A stretch of DNA of 64,000 nucleotides, taken from assembly GCA_964406465.1 (NCBI GenBank), contig CAYORT010000001.1, positions 248,001 through 312,000 of the forward strand, given 5' to 3'. The position numbers were made by a program, and so were the translations under genes. The notes under the pieces were generated by a model, which was not told the DNA's origin, ran no database searches, and saw only the letters and a list, made by a program, of their open reading frames with translations. Positions 8,165-16,267 of the stretch are shown one piece after another (positions within the stretch are counted from its first letter, which is position 1; each line of letters starts with the position of its first letter). The stretch comes from JAHEZL01 sp964406465 (GTDB lineage Bacteria; Bacteroidota; Bacteroidia; Flavobacteriales_C; GCA-002722245).

Positions 8165-10032
8165 TGCAATGGAATTTGTTTGTTGTTAGATGAAATGGTG
8201 TATTTAATTCCACCCTGAATGAATCCTTCTTTTTCTGTTCCTAAATACAAACTTTCTTGTTGCGCTAGCATACCTCCGTTAATATGGAATCTTAATCTAT
8301 TGGCTATGTTCATTCCTAATGTAAAGGCCGCATAGTTTGAATTTTCTACAGATATACCAGCAAATACTTTATTGTTAAAACTCATCATTGCACCTGCTGT
8401 CCACAAGGCAATAATACTTGATTGTCTTTGCGCATAAATAGTAGCAGTGGTTTTTTTGCTAAATGGTAAATTGATTCCACCGATTACATTGTTTTCTATT
8501 TGTAATTGCGGACTCTTAGTAAATGTATTTTGTGCTAAGTTGTTAAGGGTTATTCCTGCAAAATACAATGGATGCGACAACCACATACCTGCATTATAAT
8601 TTAAATATCTTTCAGGAGCATTGATGGCTTCATCTTCAGCAGATAGTAAGCCTCCTGCTGTACTTTTCTCCCAAAAATTGATATTACTTGTAATTACAGC
8701 ATTATTACAATAAGTAGCGCCAACTCCCAATTTTAATAGAGTGAATTTAGAAATCATCTTGTTGTAAGCTACAGAAACATTTACGTTGTTGCTTTGCCAG
8801 TTATTATTATCATTTCGATGATAGTAAGCACCTACAGCAAATTGATTTCTTCTGCCCAAAGCAGCATCGGCAGAAACATAATAATTGGTTGGATTTTCCA
8901 ACATCATTTTTTTATTAGCCAAACCTCTCAGCATTTTATCTGTCCACAAAGTGTTATACATCACTTTAACAGATGTGCCTTTATCTAAACCAGCAACTGC
9001 TGGGTTATCCCAAAGATTGGTAAGAACAGAAGATGTTAAATATGATGGGATAGATAAATATTTAAATGTTTGTCTATTGAAATCTGGAGCATTTGCCGTA
9101 CTTACCACCGAACCCAAAGCATCATTTGCGCTAATTGTTTTTTTAGTCGCCACGGTTATATGTGGAGTATAAAAGTATTCTTCGCCTACCTCCACCAAAT
9201 GATCATATAAATAAACGGGTACAATTTCTCCAAGGTCATTGTTGTTATTTGAAGTGGACTTATTTTTATACTTCTTTGAACCTTTCTTTTTGTTAGCACC
9301 AGCCACCGAATTTGAGTTTTCTTTTTTGATAGATTCAGCATCTATTGTAGCATCTTTATCGCTTTTATCAGCACCATTTAAAATGCTATTATCATTCGAT
9401 GAATTAGCAGCGGCATTTTTATTTAATTCACGATTGATTTCGCTGTTTTCAAGTTGCTGAGAATTGCTTCCCACAGAAGATATAGTTGAAGAAGCGTCTT
9501 CTTTTTTCGCGCTGTTATTGTCAGCTGTATTGTTAATCAAAGCATAGGTAGCCCAGCTCAAGAATAGCACCGCAGCTGCAGCAGCAACTTTTTTCCAAGT
9601 GAAGAAGCCTCCCTTGTCGCTGTTTTGTGCATCTAGCATGGCCTCCATTTGCGTCCAATGTTTTGCATTGTAAGCAGTTTCATTGCCATTTAAAATTTCA
9701 TTAACCTTTTGCTCAAAGGAAGTGCGGTTGTTGTTCAACTGAGCCTCTATTTTATTCCAATGCTCAGTGTTGTATGGAACATTCGCCGATTCTAATTTTT
9801 CTTTTGCAGCCTTTTCGAAAGGGGTTGACGGATTATTTAACTTACTTTCAAATTGATCCCAAGCCCCAGCTGGCATTGCCACTTCGGCATCACCCAAAAT
9901 ATTTTTAGCCTTCTCCTCAAAAGGCGAAGGCTCGGCAGCGTCTAATCTTGCTTTCAATTGTTCCCAATGCTGGGGATTGAAAGGGATTTCCTCTCCGTCG
10001 AGAATATTTTTTATGTCGTCGTCTTGGGCCAT
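8161..10032 (-). CDS. Anti-sigma-like / PorP-SprF-like barrel fusion, predicted to span both membranes
   Basis: 623 residues without an N-terminal signal peptide. Residues 6-138 hold four tandem ~34-residue copies of a motif with a helix, a variable acidic turn and a conserved Trp (W23, W58, W92, W126). A hydrophobic segment follows at about 148-166. Residues ~170-275 are a Ser/Asn/Lys-rich disordered linker. From ~300 to the end the sequence resembles PorP/SprF barrels (NPAVAGLDKG near 340, then alternating beta strands). The gene begins one base after the ECF sigma stop, which supports an anti-sigma role for the cytoplasmic part. Dual membrane-spanning anti-sigma factors are known in Bacteroides; the barrel type and fourfold repeat here are my reading. 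Confidence 0.75.
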   Translation of the reverse strand: MAQDDDIKNILDGEEIPFNPQHWEQLKARLDAAEPSPFEEKAKNILGDAEVAMPAGAWDQFESKLNNPSTPFEKAAKEKLESANVPYNTEHWNKIEAQLNNNRTSFEQKVNEILNGNETAYNAKHWTQMEAMLDAQNSDKGGFFTWKKVAAAAAVLFLSWATYALINNTADNNSAKKEDASSTISSVGSNSQQLENSEINRELNKNAAANSSNDNSILNGADKSDKDATIDAESIKKENSNSVAGANKKKGSKKYKNKSTSNNNNDLGEIVPVYLYDHLVEVGEEYFYTPHITVATKKTISANDALGSVVSTANAPDFNRQTFKYLSIPSYLTSSVLTNLWDNPAVAGLDKGTSVKVMYNTLWTDKMLRGLANKKMMLENPTNYYVSADAALGRRNQFAVGAYYHRNDNNNWQSNNVNVSVAYNKMISKFTLLKLGVGATYCNNAVITSNINFWEKSTAGGLLSAEDEAINAPERYLNYNAGMWLSHPLYFAGITLNNLAQNTFTKSPQLQIENNVIGGINLPFSKKTTATIYAQRQSSIIALWTAGAMMSFNNKVFAGISVENSNYAAFTLGMNIANRLRFHINGGMLAQQESLYLGTEKEGFIQGGIKYTISSNNKQIPLQ

Positions 10033-10033
10033 T

Positions 10034-10612
10034 TTATCTGCCGTTTGCCACGGCTATTTTCTCACTTAAAAATTTCTTCAAATTCATTTTGGCTTTAGCC
10101 AAGTTAGATTTTGAGGTGCCCACACTAATGTTAAGCATCTCAGCAATCTCTTGGTGTTGATATCCATCTACCACATACAAGTTAAACACCTGCTTATAGG
10201 CAGGCGATAAATTTTGTACACACTTTAGCAATTCATCATAACTTACATTACCTAAGATAGAATCTCCATCTTCCTCCTCGTCTTGGTTGCCCATACTATC
10301 GGAATGTCTATCTGTAAGTTCTACCATTTGTCCGCTCGCCTTAGCTCTCCTAATAAAATCTATAGCTGTATTCACCATAATACGGCGAATCCAGCCCTCA
10401 AAAGAGCCTTTGTCTCCATATTTGTGGATATTGTTAAATACTTTGATGAAAGCCTCTTGAAAAATATCAAGCGCTTCATCATTGTCTCTTGCATACCTGC
10501 GGCACACAGCCATCATCTTTCCGTAGTAAGCCTCGTATAGGCGCTGCTGACTACGTCGGTCGCCCTCTATGCACCCACGTATGATTATTGCGTTATCTAT
10601 TACAATACCCAT
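10034..10612 (-). CDS. ECF-type RNA polymerase sigma factor
   Basis: 192-residue sigma-70 family protein with only regions 2 and 4. Region 2 shows DIFQEAFIKVFNNI and the RNA polymerase/-10 contact helix WIRRIMVNTAIDFIRR; region 4 has LSPAYKQVFNLYVVDGY and a helix-turn-helix around EIAEMLNISVGTSKSNL. It is first in an operon with the barrel fusion (1-bp gap) and the CHU_C lipoprotein, so it is probably held inactive by the fusion. The promoter just upstream has an ECF-like sequence, which suggests self-activation. It may control T9SS-linked genes, as SigP does in Porphyromonas, but orthology to SigP cannot be judged here. Confidence 0.93.
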   Translation of the reverse strand: MGIVIDNAIIIRGCIEGDRRSQQRLYEAYYGKMMAVCRRYARDNDEALDIFQEAFIKVFNNIHKYGDKGSFEGWIRRIMVNTAIDFIRRAKASGQMVELTDRHSDSMGNQDEEEDGDSILGNVSYDELLKCVQNLSPAYKQVFNLYVVDGYQHQEIAEMLNISVGTSKSNLAKAKMNLKKFLSEKIAVANGR

Positions 10613-10633
10613 TAAATACAGCTTATTTGCACT

Positions 10634-10660
10634 GACGCACCTTCCTGCAAAGGGTTGCCT
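10634..10660 (-). promoter_or_regulatory. Candidate ECF-sigma promoter of the sigma operon
   Basis: Read on the minus strand: AGGCAACC (10660-10653), 15 bases, then CGTC (10637-10634). An AAC-containing -35 with a CGTC -10 at this spacing is the general shape of ECF promoters. Transcription would start near 10627, giving a short leader before the ATG at 10612. No TAnnTTTG box was seen in the same interval. Confidence 0.5.
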
Positions 10661-10749
10661 TGATTTTTATTAATTCTTTTTTTCGTGCACCAATTTACTC
10701 AATTGTTTCCATTGGCGCCACCTTTTACGGCCTTTTCTCTTTAATTGAT

Positions 10750-10757
10750 TATTTTTG
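10750..10757 (+). promoter_or_regulatory. Candidate -7 box upstream of mnmD
   Basis: TATTTTTG is an exact match to the Bacteroidota TAnnTTTG -7 element and lies only 6 bases before the mnmD ATG at 10764. No clear -33 TTG is seen at the right spacing, so this is tentative. If used, the transcript would be nearly leaderless. Confidence 0.3.
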
Positions 10758-10763
10758 GTTTTC

Positions 10764-11414
10764 ATGAAGAGAACTTTGATTCAAACCCACGACGGCTCTC
10801 ACTCAATTAGGGTGGAGGAGATGAATGAAACCTACCATTCTATTCACGGGGCTTTGCAAGAGGCTAGACACGTATTCTTAAAGGAAGGTTTTTACCAAAC
10901 TGAGGAGGAGGTGAGTATATTGGAGATTGGCTTTGGTACCGGACTCAATACTTTTATTACCATGTTGGAGGCGCACAAAACGGCTCGAAAGGTGAATTAT
11001 GTTGGGATAGAAAAGTTTCCGGTAGATTTTGAAATGCTTAGGGCTTTGAACTATGGTGAATTGTTGAATGAACCCGAGTGGTTTGATGAAATACATGCAT
11101 TGAATTGGAATGTTGAGGTGCCTGTTTCCGATTATTTTACACTTACCAAGCTAGAAAAAGATATTGCTGATATTGATTACTACGCGCAATTTGACATTGT
11201 TTATTTCGATGCTTTTGCACCCGATAAACAACCAGAAATGTGGAGTATGGAGGTTTTTGCTAAAATGTTCACGGCGCTGAAACCGGGTGGAATTTTAGTA
11301 ACCTACTGCGCCAAAGGGCAGGTGAAGCGCGACTTGAAAGAAGCTGGTTTTGTAGTGGAAACGGTCGCTGGTCCGCCAGGAAAAAGAGAAATGACAAGAG
11401 GAAGCAAGCCTTAG
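10764..11414 (+). CDS. mnmD: tRNA 5-methylaminomethyl-2-thiouridine methyltransferase, MnmD type
   Basis: 216-residue SAM-dependent methyltransferase (DUF752/Methyltransf_30). It corresponds to the methyltransferase half of E. coli MnmC, without the FAD oxidase half, and would carry out the last methylation of mnm5s2U34 in tRNA. The SAM-binding motif is ILEIGFGTGLN, followed by YVGIEKFP, then YFDAFAPDKQPEMW and a C-terminal GPPGKREMTRG, all typical of the family. An in-frame TTG lies 9 bases upstream, but the ATG at 10764 is the natural start. It is convergent with the chagasin-like gene, with a strong hairpin between them. Confidence 0.88.
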   Translation: MKRTLIQTHDGSHSIRVEEMNETYHSIHGALQEARHVFLKEGFYQTEEEVSILEIGFGTGLNTFITMLEAHKTARKVNYVGIEKFPVDFEMLRALNYGELLNEPEWFDEIHALNWNVEVPVSDYFTLTKLEKDIADIDYYAQFDIVYFDAFAPDKQPEMWSMEVFAKMFTALKPGGILVTYCAKGQVKRDLKEAGFVVETVAGPPGKREMTRGSKP

Positions 11415-11455
11415 TACATCACGATTTAATATTCAATCCTAGTAGCACATTTGTT

Positions 11456-11496
11456 TAGCGTTTCTCGCAGAAGTGTTCTTCTGCGAGAAACTGCTA
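11456..11496. terminator. Strong hairpin between convergent genes
   Basis: A perfect 13-bp inverted repeat (11461-11473 with 11478-11490, 4-nt loop) extended by about five further pairs across a single-base bulge. It lies between two convergent genes, so a bidirectional terminator is likely. No long T-run follows it, so a REP-like element is the alternative. Confidence 0.6.
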
Positions 11497-11503
11497 GAGA
11501 ATC

Positions 11504-11881
11504 TTATTTCACCGTAACATAGATCACCTTTTTTTCGGCAATTGTTGTGTTGTCCCAAGATTGTGCATAGATCATTACCACACTGTCTTGTCCGCTGGCC
11601 GTTCCTTCAATTTTAAATGATTCTACATTGTTGCCTCCCGCGGTGTTGCTGCATTTATGACTTTCCTGCGAAATTAGTTTAAGATGTTTGTTGTTCTCTT
11701 CGTTTGTCCATTTCCAGGAATATCCTGTTGAAGCAGTTTGTTGGTTGAAAGCAACCTCAAAGGATTTGCCTACTTCAATGATGTAAGAGGAATTTACCTC
11801 ATCGACTTGGTAACAATCTCTATTACATGAATACATAAAAGTAAGGCTTAGAGATAACACTGTAATTACTAGCTTTTTCAT
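11504..11881 (-). CDS. Chagasin-like cysteine protease inhibitor lipoprotein (I42 family)
   Basis: 125 residues with a lipoprotein signal (FMYSC, Cys19). The mature part carries the three loops of the chagasin/I42 fold: TASTGYSW (loop L4, NPTTG-like) near residue 50, TAGGNNVESF (L2-like GxGG) near 82 and an AQSWD segment in place of RPW near 107. Such proteins block papain-type cysteine proteases by inserting these loops into the active site. As a surface or periplasmic lipoprotein it would guard against a self or foreign protease. The Trp/Pro loop is degenerate, so the inhibitory range is uncertain. The gene stands alone; the 271 bases upstream hold nothing else I can identify. Confidence 0.75.
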   Translation of the reverse strand: MKKLVITVLSLSLTFMYSCNRDCYQVDEVNSSYIIEVGKSFEVAFNQQTASTGYSWKWTNEENNKHLKLISQESHKCSNTAGGNNVESFKIEGTASGQDSVVMIYAQSWDNTTIAEKKVIYVTVK

Positions 11882-12152
11882 CGTTTTATTTGATTAATTT
11901 GTTGGTGATTTTTTCATTGTATGCTTCAATAATGTGGAATGCGCTTTCCAAGTCTATTGGGTCAAGAATTGCACTATTCCAATATGAAAGTAGAGAAGGG
12001 ATAGAGGGGAGAGTAATTAAAAAACATAAAAATTAGTGATTCGTAATACGGTTAATAGTGGTGTTATCAAACGTTTGATGCTCAAATGTTTTGTTGCTCT
12101 TGCGTATTTAATGTTTACTAAAAAACTAGATTAGAGAATAAAATTTTATCAC

Positions 12153-12596
12153 ATGCAACTCGATAAATTTAATTTGCGCATATACGGACTCCTTATTCAA
12201 GATGGAAAAATTTTAGTGACCGACGAATTTCGTGGCGGAATGAAAATGACTAAGTTTCCTGGCGGTGGCTTAGAATTTCATGAGACTTTTGAAGAATGTT
12301 TGTACCGCGAATTCATGGAAGAAATGGATCAACCTATCAACGTATTGAATTATTTCTACCACAACGAGAACGTTCAGCCATCGGCCTTTAAAGCAAATGA
12401 AAGATTAATAAGTTTTTACTACTATGTAGAATTAAAAGGTCGTAAGTTTTTTGAAACTGTTGATGTTCCGTTTCAGTTCAAAGAAGGTGAAGTTCAATGT
12501 TTTCGTTGGCTCGATATAGCTAAGATGAGTGCCGATGATTTTACATTTCCTATTGATAAAAAGGTTGTGCAAATGCTTAAAGAAAAAAACATATGA
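12153..12596 (+). CDS. NUDIX hydrolase
   Basis: 147 residues. The Nudix box reads from GGLEFHETFEE to YREFMEEMD, with the G-x5-E-x7-REUxEE pattern intact; the Gly that follows the EE pair in the consensus is Asp here. The preceding KFPGGG strand is typical. Such enzymes cleave nucleoside diphosphates linked to another moiety; the substrate cannot be named. It overlaps the next ORF by 4 bp, so it heads a small operon with two lipoproteins. Confidence 0.87.
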   Translation: MQLDKFNLRIYGLLIQDGKILVTDEFRGGMKMTKFPGGGLEFHETFEECLYREFMEEMDQPINVLNYFYHNENVQPSAFKANERLISFYYYVELKGRKFFETVDVPFQFKEGEVQCFRWLDIAKMSADDFTFPIDKKVVQMLKEKNI

Positions 12597-13309
12597 AGAA
12601 AATTTTCATCTTCGCTTGTGTGCTACTCTTTTTGTTTTCGTGTTCTCCAAGTCACCATGTTGTGCCACTAAACAAAAAAGAAAAGGCGGTGAGTTTTAAT
12701 TTGGGCGGACCGCTAATTTCCTATTCTGGTTCGGTAATTCCGGTGCCGTTTTCGAGTTTTAATTTTGCCTATGGTTTAAAGAAAAATACTACCATATTTG
12801 GGGGTTTGCATTCTACATCTTTGGCCTATGGAGTTATTCAAACCGAATTAGGATTAACGCATCAATTGCAATATTGGGACTTCAAAAAAATAGGACTTAC
12901 TATCTCTCCTAACATCAATTTTATGCTCGACAAGTGGGAGTGGAATTATAAAGTTTATCCTCAATTTGATGTAAATTTTTATTGGTTTCTTAAGGGTGAG
13001 CCACACCAGCATTGCGATTGTAGAGGTAAAGCAGGAAGAGCAATTTATTTGTATGGTGGAGTAAGCAATTGGTTTGAGTTTTCTACAAAAAGATATGATG
13101 GTGTTAGTCAGCCTACCAACTATATCTTAATGCCACAACTAGGTATCAATATGGGGGGTGAAAGTTGGAGATATAATGTTGAACTAAAGTACATGGGACT
13201 TGGAACTCCCAACAACAATACCGTTGTGAGTTATGTTAACCCTATTTCTGATAAAGGTGCAATTGGTGTTTATTTCACAGTAAGTAAAATTATAGCTCCA
13301 AAAAAATGA
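12593..13309 (+). CDS. Hypothetical lipoprotein, beta-rich
   Basis: 238 residues beginning with a lipoprotein signal ending LFSC (Cys17). The remainder alternates short polar and hydrophobic strands with many aromatic residues, consistent with a small outer-membrane beta-barrel or beta-sandwich. A QHCDCRGKAGR stretch near residue 140 is the only Cys-containing part of the mature chain. I do not recognise the family. Its ATG overlaps the NUDIX stop and its stop overlaps the next start, so all three genes are translationally coupled. Confidence 0.75.
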   Translation: MKKIFIFACVLLFLFSCSPSHHVVPLNKKEKAVSFNLGGPLISYSGSVIPVPFSSFNFAYGLKKNTTIFGGLHSTSLAYGVIQTELGLTHQLQYWDFKKIGLTISPNINFMLDKWEWNYKVYPQFDVNFYWFLKGEPHQHCDCRGKAGRAIYLYGGVSNWFEFSTKRYDGVSQPTNYILMPQLGINMGGESWRYNVELKYMGLGTPNNNTVVSYVNPISDKGAIGVYFTVSKIIAPKK

Positions 13310-14199
13310 AAAAATTAATTTATCTCTTGGCAGTTATTTTGCCTTTAGCTTCATGCTTGAGGTTAGATAGTAATTTGTACAACAACGCTAAAATTGATAA
13401 GTACAAATGGGACGATTATTATGGTGCTGTAGATTTTTATTTACCTCAATCTTATAATATTTCTCCAGCTAACATGAATGAATTGACTTTGGTCTCTAAG
13501 GACACTGTTTCCAATTCGAATTACAGTATCAAAGGCTTATACATTGGTGATATCAACACTATTGCACAAGACACAGTAATCTTGTATTTGCATGGCAATA
13601 GAGATCATATGGATTTTTATTGGCCACGTGCTAAGCTGTTGGCCAATGTTGGTAGTAAATATCGCTTTGGTGTTTTAATGATTGATTACAGAGGATTCGG
13701 ATTATCTGAAGGTGAGCCAACAGAAGAAGGAATGTACGAGGATGTAACAGCGGCGCTCGAATGGTTAAAAGGCAAAGGAGTTAGCAAGGATAGATTGGTG
13801 GTTTACGGTTTCTCGTTGGGATCTGCTGCTGCAACTAAATTATTGGCTGAACCTCGAAGTTCTTTGGTGCCATCGAAATTGATTTTAGAAAATCCCTTTG
13901 CATCGGCAGAGGTGATGGTTCAAGATGCTTCAAGATTGGCCATGCCTGCCTCATTTTTCACAAACGTGAAGGTTGATGTGGCCGAAAAAATTAAAAGTAT
14001 TAAACAACCATTCATGCTGCTGTCGAGCGCAGAGGATAAATTTTTAAAGCCAGAATCTCATGCCAATTTGGTTTCAAAAAATTACAATGGAATCTATAAA
14101 GAAGTGCATTCTATACCTGGTGCAGATCACTCTACTTTACAAGTGAAATGGGGTTTTGAAAGTTATCAAAAGGCCATTGAAGACTTCATAGTTAAATGA
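13306..14199 (+). CDS. Alpha/beta hydrolase lipoprotein
   Basis: 297 residues. The lipoprotein signal ends LASC (Cys17). The alpha/beta hydrolase core shows the oxyanion strand ILYLHGN, an IDYRGFGLSEG segment, the nucleophile elbow GFSLGS near residue 172, an Asp in SAEDKF and a His in ADHST near the C-terminus, so the Ser-Asp-His triad appears intact. This looks like the serine aminopeptidase/lysophospholipase-like group (Hydrolase_4). The substrate is unknown. It is last in the NUDIX operon and ends 15 bp from the convergent chitinase gene. Confidence 0.85.
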   Translation: MKKLIYLLAVILPLASCLRLDSNLYNNAKIDKYKWDDYYGAVDFYLPQSYNISPANMNELTLVSKDTVSNSNYSIKGLYIGDINTIAQDTVILYLHGNRDHMDFYWPRAKLLANVGSKYRFGVLMIDYRGFGLSEGEPTEEGMYEDVTAALEWLKGKGVSKDRLVVYGFSLGSAAATKLLAEPRSSLVPSKLILENPFASAEVMVQDASRLAMPASFFTNVKVDVAEKIKSIKQPFMLLSSAEDKFLKPESHANLVSKNYNGIYKEVHSIPGADHSTLQVKWGFESYQKAIEDFIVK

Positions 14200-14214
14200 A
14201 TCAACTCATCCTCA

Positions 14215-16179
14215 TTAGTTTTTAATCAGCTTAACGAAATCGCTATTGTTGATCACTACAGTATAAATTCCAGTTGCTAAATTTGAAATGTCTAAAGGGT
14301 TATTTTGTATCGTGTTTTCTTGCATCATTAATTTACCCGCGATATCGTAAATTTTAATGGAGTTTGTAGTTTTTCCATTGAAATGCAATTCGTTTTGAGC
14401 CGGATTCGGATAAATAGAAAATGGATTTATTTCATTTTCATGCACGCCTATATTGCTGCTCGGATTAGCAAAAGTGAAATCGAGATAGTTTAAATTGAAA
14501 TCGCCGGTTTCAAAGACGATTTTTATGGTTTTCTCTCCTTGTGTCAAATGCACATCATTCACCACAACATTCAACCAATTTTGCCATCCGCCCGATGATG
14601 GAATTGCAAAATGAGCGATGTTTTCTTCGTTGATTTCAATGTGAAATGCTTTGTTGTTGGCGGTGGCTGCTACTCTTGCGCGAATATCGTATATTGTATC
14701 TTGAGTTACATTTATAGTGTACTCCAACCATTCGCCCATTTGTATCCAACCCACACTGTAACCACCTCCGTTATCAGAACAACTTTCAATATCAACATTT
14801 CCGGTTCTGTAGGCCGAACCATTATTTCCTGCTGTTAAATCGTAGTAACCCAAGTTGCTTCCAATATCAAAATTTTCGGCTTCAACCTTACCGGGAATGT
14901 CTTGCGCTTTTCCTCCAAAGGCACTTTGAACAATAGCAGAATTTACAGTGATATAAATGGTGTCACTAAATACAGAAGCGTATGCATCATCAACGGCCAT
15001 AGCATGTATTTTATAGATACCTGGTCCGGCTGTCTTCCAGCTAAATTGAAAATTTGTGCCTGTATCTTGTGCTAATTTATCGTTATCGGCATAAAATGAA
15101 ACGAAGGAAATTACGCCATCGCTGTCGTTAGCGTTTGCCGAAATTAATATAGCATCTCCTTCCGTGAATACGTTGTTGTTTTGCGGCGTAATTAAAGAGA
15201 TGGTTGGTTTTTTATTTCCGTTGGTTGCCTGAATTACATCATGCATCGCTTTAAGCAGTGATTTGCTGTCGTTCGATGGAAAGTCGAATTGCATTGCCCA
15301 CCACATAATTCCACCAGCATGATCTATGGCCAAAGTTGTTTTTTGTTTGATGGTAGGAATACCGTTGTAATAGATATCACCATTGGTAATCGTTTTTATA
15401 TGATCATCGTTTTCAGTACCAGGAAAAAGATTTACTATTTCCTTGAAGGTTAAACTGCTTTTCGAATTTGTTTCCCATCTGTATCCGTAACTTGGTAATC
15501 CTAAGATGAGTTTTTCTTTGGCTATTCCTCTTGTTGTTCCCCAGTAGTTTAAGTCATTTACAGCAGCTGCGTAGGAGGAATGTTGTCCTGGTCCGCTCCA
15601 AGTTCCATACTGATCATAAGACATTATATTGATGAAATCGAAGCGCGCTAAAGCAGCATTTGAAATGCTGTTACCATTCCATGTGGCAACGGCAGCGGTT
15701 AAGGTTATTCCTGTTCCAATTAAAGAGTCAGAAAGCTCAACAATAAAATCACTGTAGTTATTGTCGATGGCCGAGCCTTCCAAATCAATGTCAATTCCAT
15801 CTAGGTTGTATTGTTTTAGAAATTGTTTGGTAGTATGAATAAACGCCGATCGATTGGCGGCTTGCATCAGTGTAGCCCAAGAGCTGGGTGAATTTGCTCC
15901 GCCCACAGAAACAATGGCTTTCGCGTTTCCGTTGTGAATGATGTTTACCACTGTATTTAAATTGTTTGTAGGTGTCATTACTCCTGCATTATTCGGATTT
16001 AAAAACGCAATGTTGATGTGCGTCACTTTTGTGTAGTCAACAGCTTGTGCATCTTGCACAAAATTTCCCCAATTGTATAGATAGCCTACTACTTTAAATT
16101 CGGCGTGAGAGAATAAGAAGGAAAAAATAAACAATGATGTTAAAGTGAATTTTCCTGTAAGAAATTTTAAGTGAGTCAT
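14215..16179 (-). CDS. Secreted GH18 chitinase with CBM6 and T9SS type A sorting domain
   Basis: 654 residues from the ATG at 16179; a longer TTG start at 16203 would only extend the N-terminus before the signal peptide. After a Sec signal the GH18 barrel contains DGIDIDLE near residues 127-134, with the catalytic Glu intact. An Ig-like module follows (about 325-415, with NDSDGVISFVSFY), then a CBM6-like module (about 425-570, AEN and YDLTAGNNGSAYR). The C-terminal ~75 residues are a type A sorting domain (IYPNPAQNEL to a Lys-Asn end). The protein is therefore expected to be exported and anchored or released by T9SS, hydrolysing chitin or related beta-1,4-GlcNAc polymers. Confidence 0.93.
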   Translation of the reverse strand: MTHLKFLTGKFTLTSLFIFSFLFSHAEFKVVGYLYNWGNFVQDAQAVDYTKVTHINIAFLNPNNAGVMTPTNNLNTVVNIIHNGNAKAIVSVGGANSPSSWATLMQAANRSAFIHTTKQFLKQYNLDGIDIDLEGSAIDNNYSDFIVELSDSLIGTGITLTAAVATWNGNSISNAALARFDFINIMSYDQYGTWSGPGQHSSYAAAVNDLNYWGTTRGIAKEKLILGLPSYGYRWETNSKSSLTFKEIVNLFPGTENDDHIKTITNGDIYYNGIPTIKQKTTLAIDHAGGIMWWAMQFDFPSNDSKSLLKAMHDVIQATNGNKKPTISLITPQNNNVFTEGDAILISANANDSDGVISFVSFYADNDKLAQDTGTNFQFSWKTAGPGIYKIHAMAVDDAYASVFSDTIYITVNSAIVQSAFGGKAQDIPGKVEAENFDIGSNLGYYDLTAGNNGSAYRTGNVDIESCSDNGGGYSVGWIQMGEWLEYTINVTQDTIYDIRARVAATANNKAFHIEINEENIAHFAIPSSGGWQNWLNVVVNDVHLTQGEKTIKIVFETGDFNLNYLDFTFANPSSNIGVHENEINPFSIYPNPAQNELHFNGKTTNSIKIYDIAGKLMMQENTIQNNPLDISNLATGIYTVVINNSDFVKLIKN

Positions 16180-16267
16180 AGTAGTGATTTTAGTCGTTGG
16201 CAAGATACCATCACCACCATGTTATTCAAAGTGATTTCTAACGAGTGCGGAGAATGTCCGGTGGAAA

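Noticed and set aside
11456..11496. Insertion-sequence end
   Set aside because: A single hairpin between convergent genes with no transposase or target duplication; a terminator explains it.
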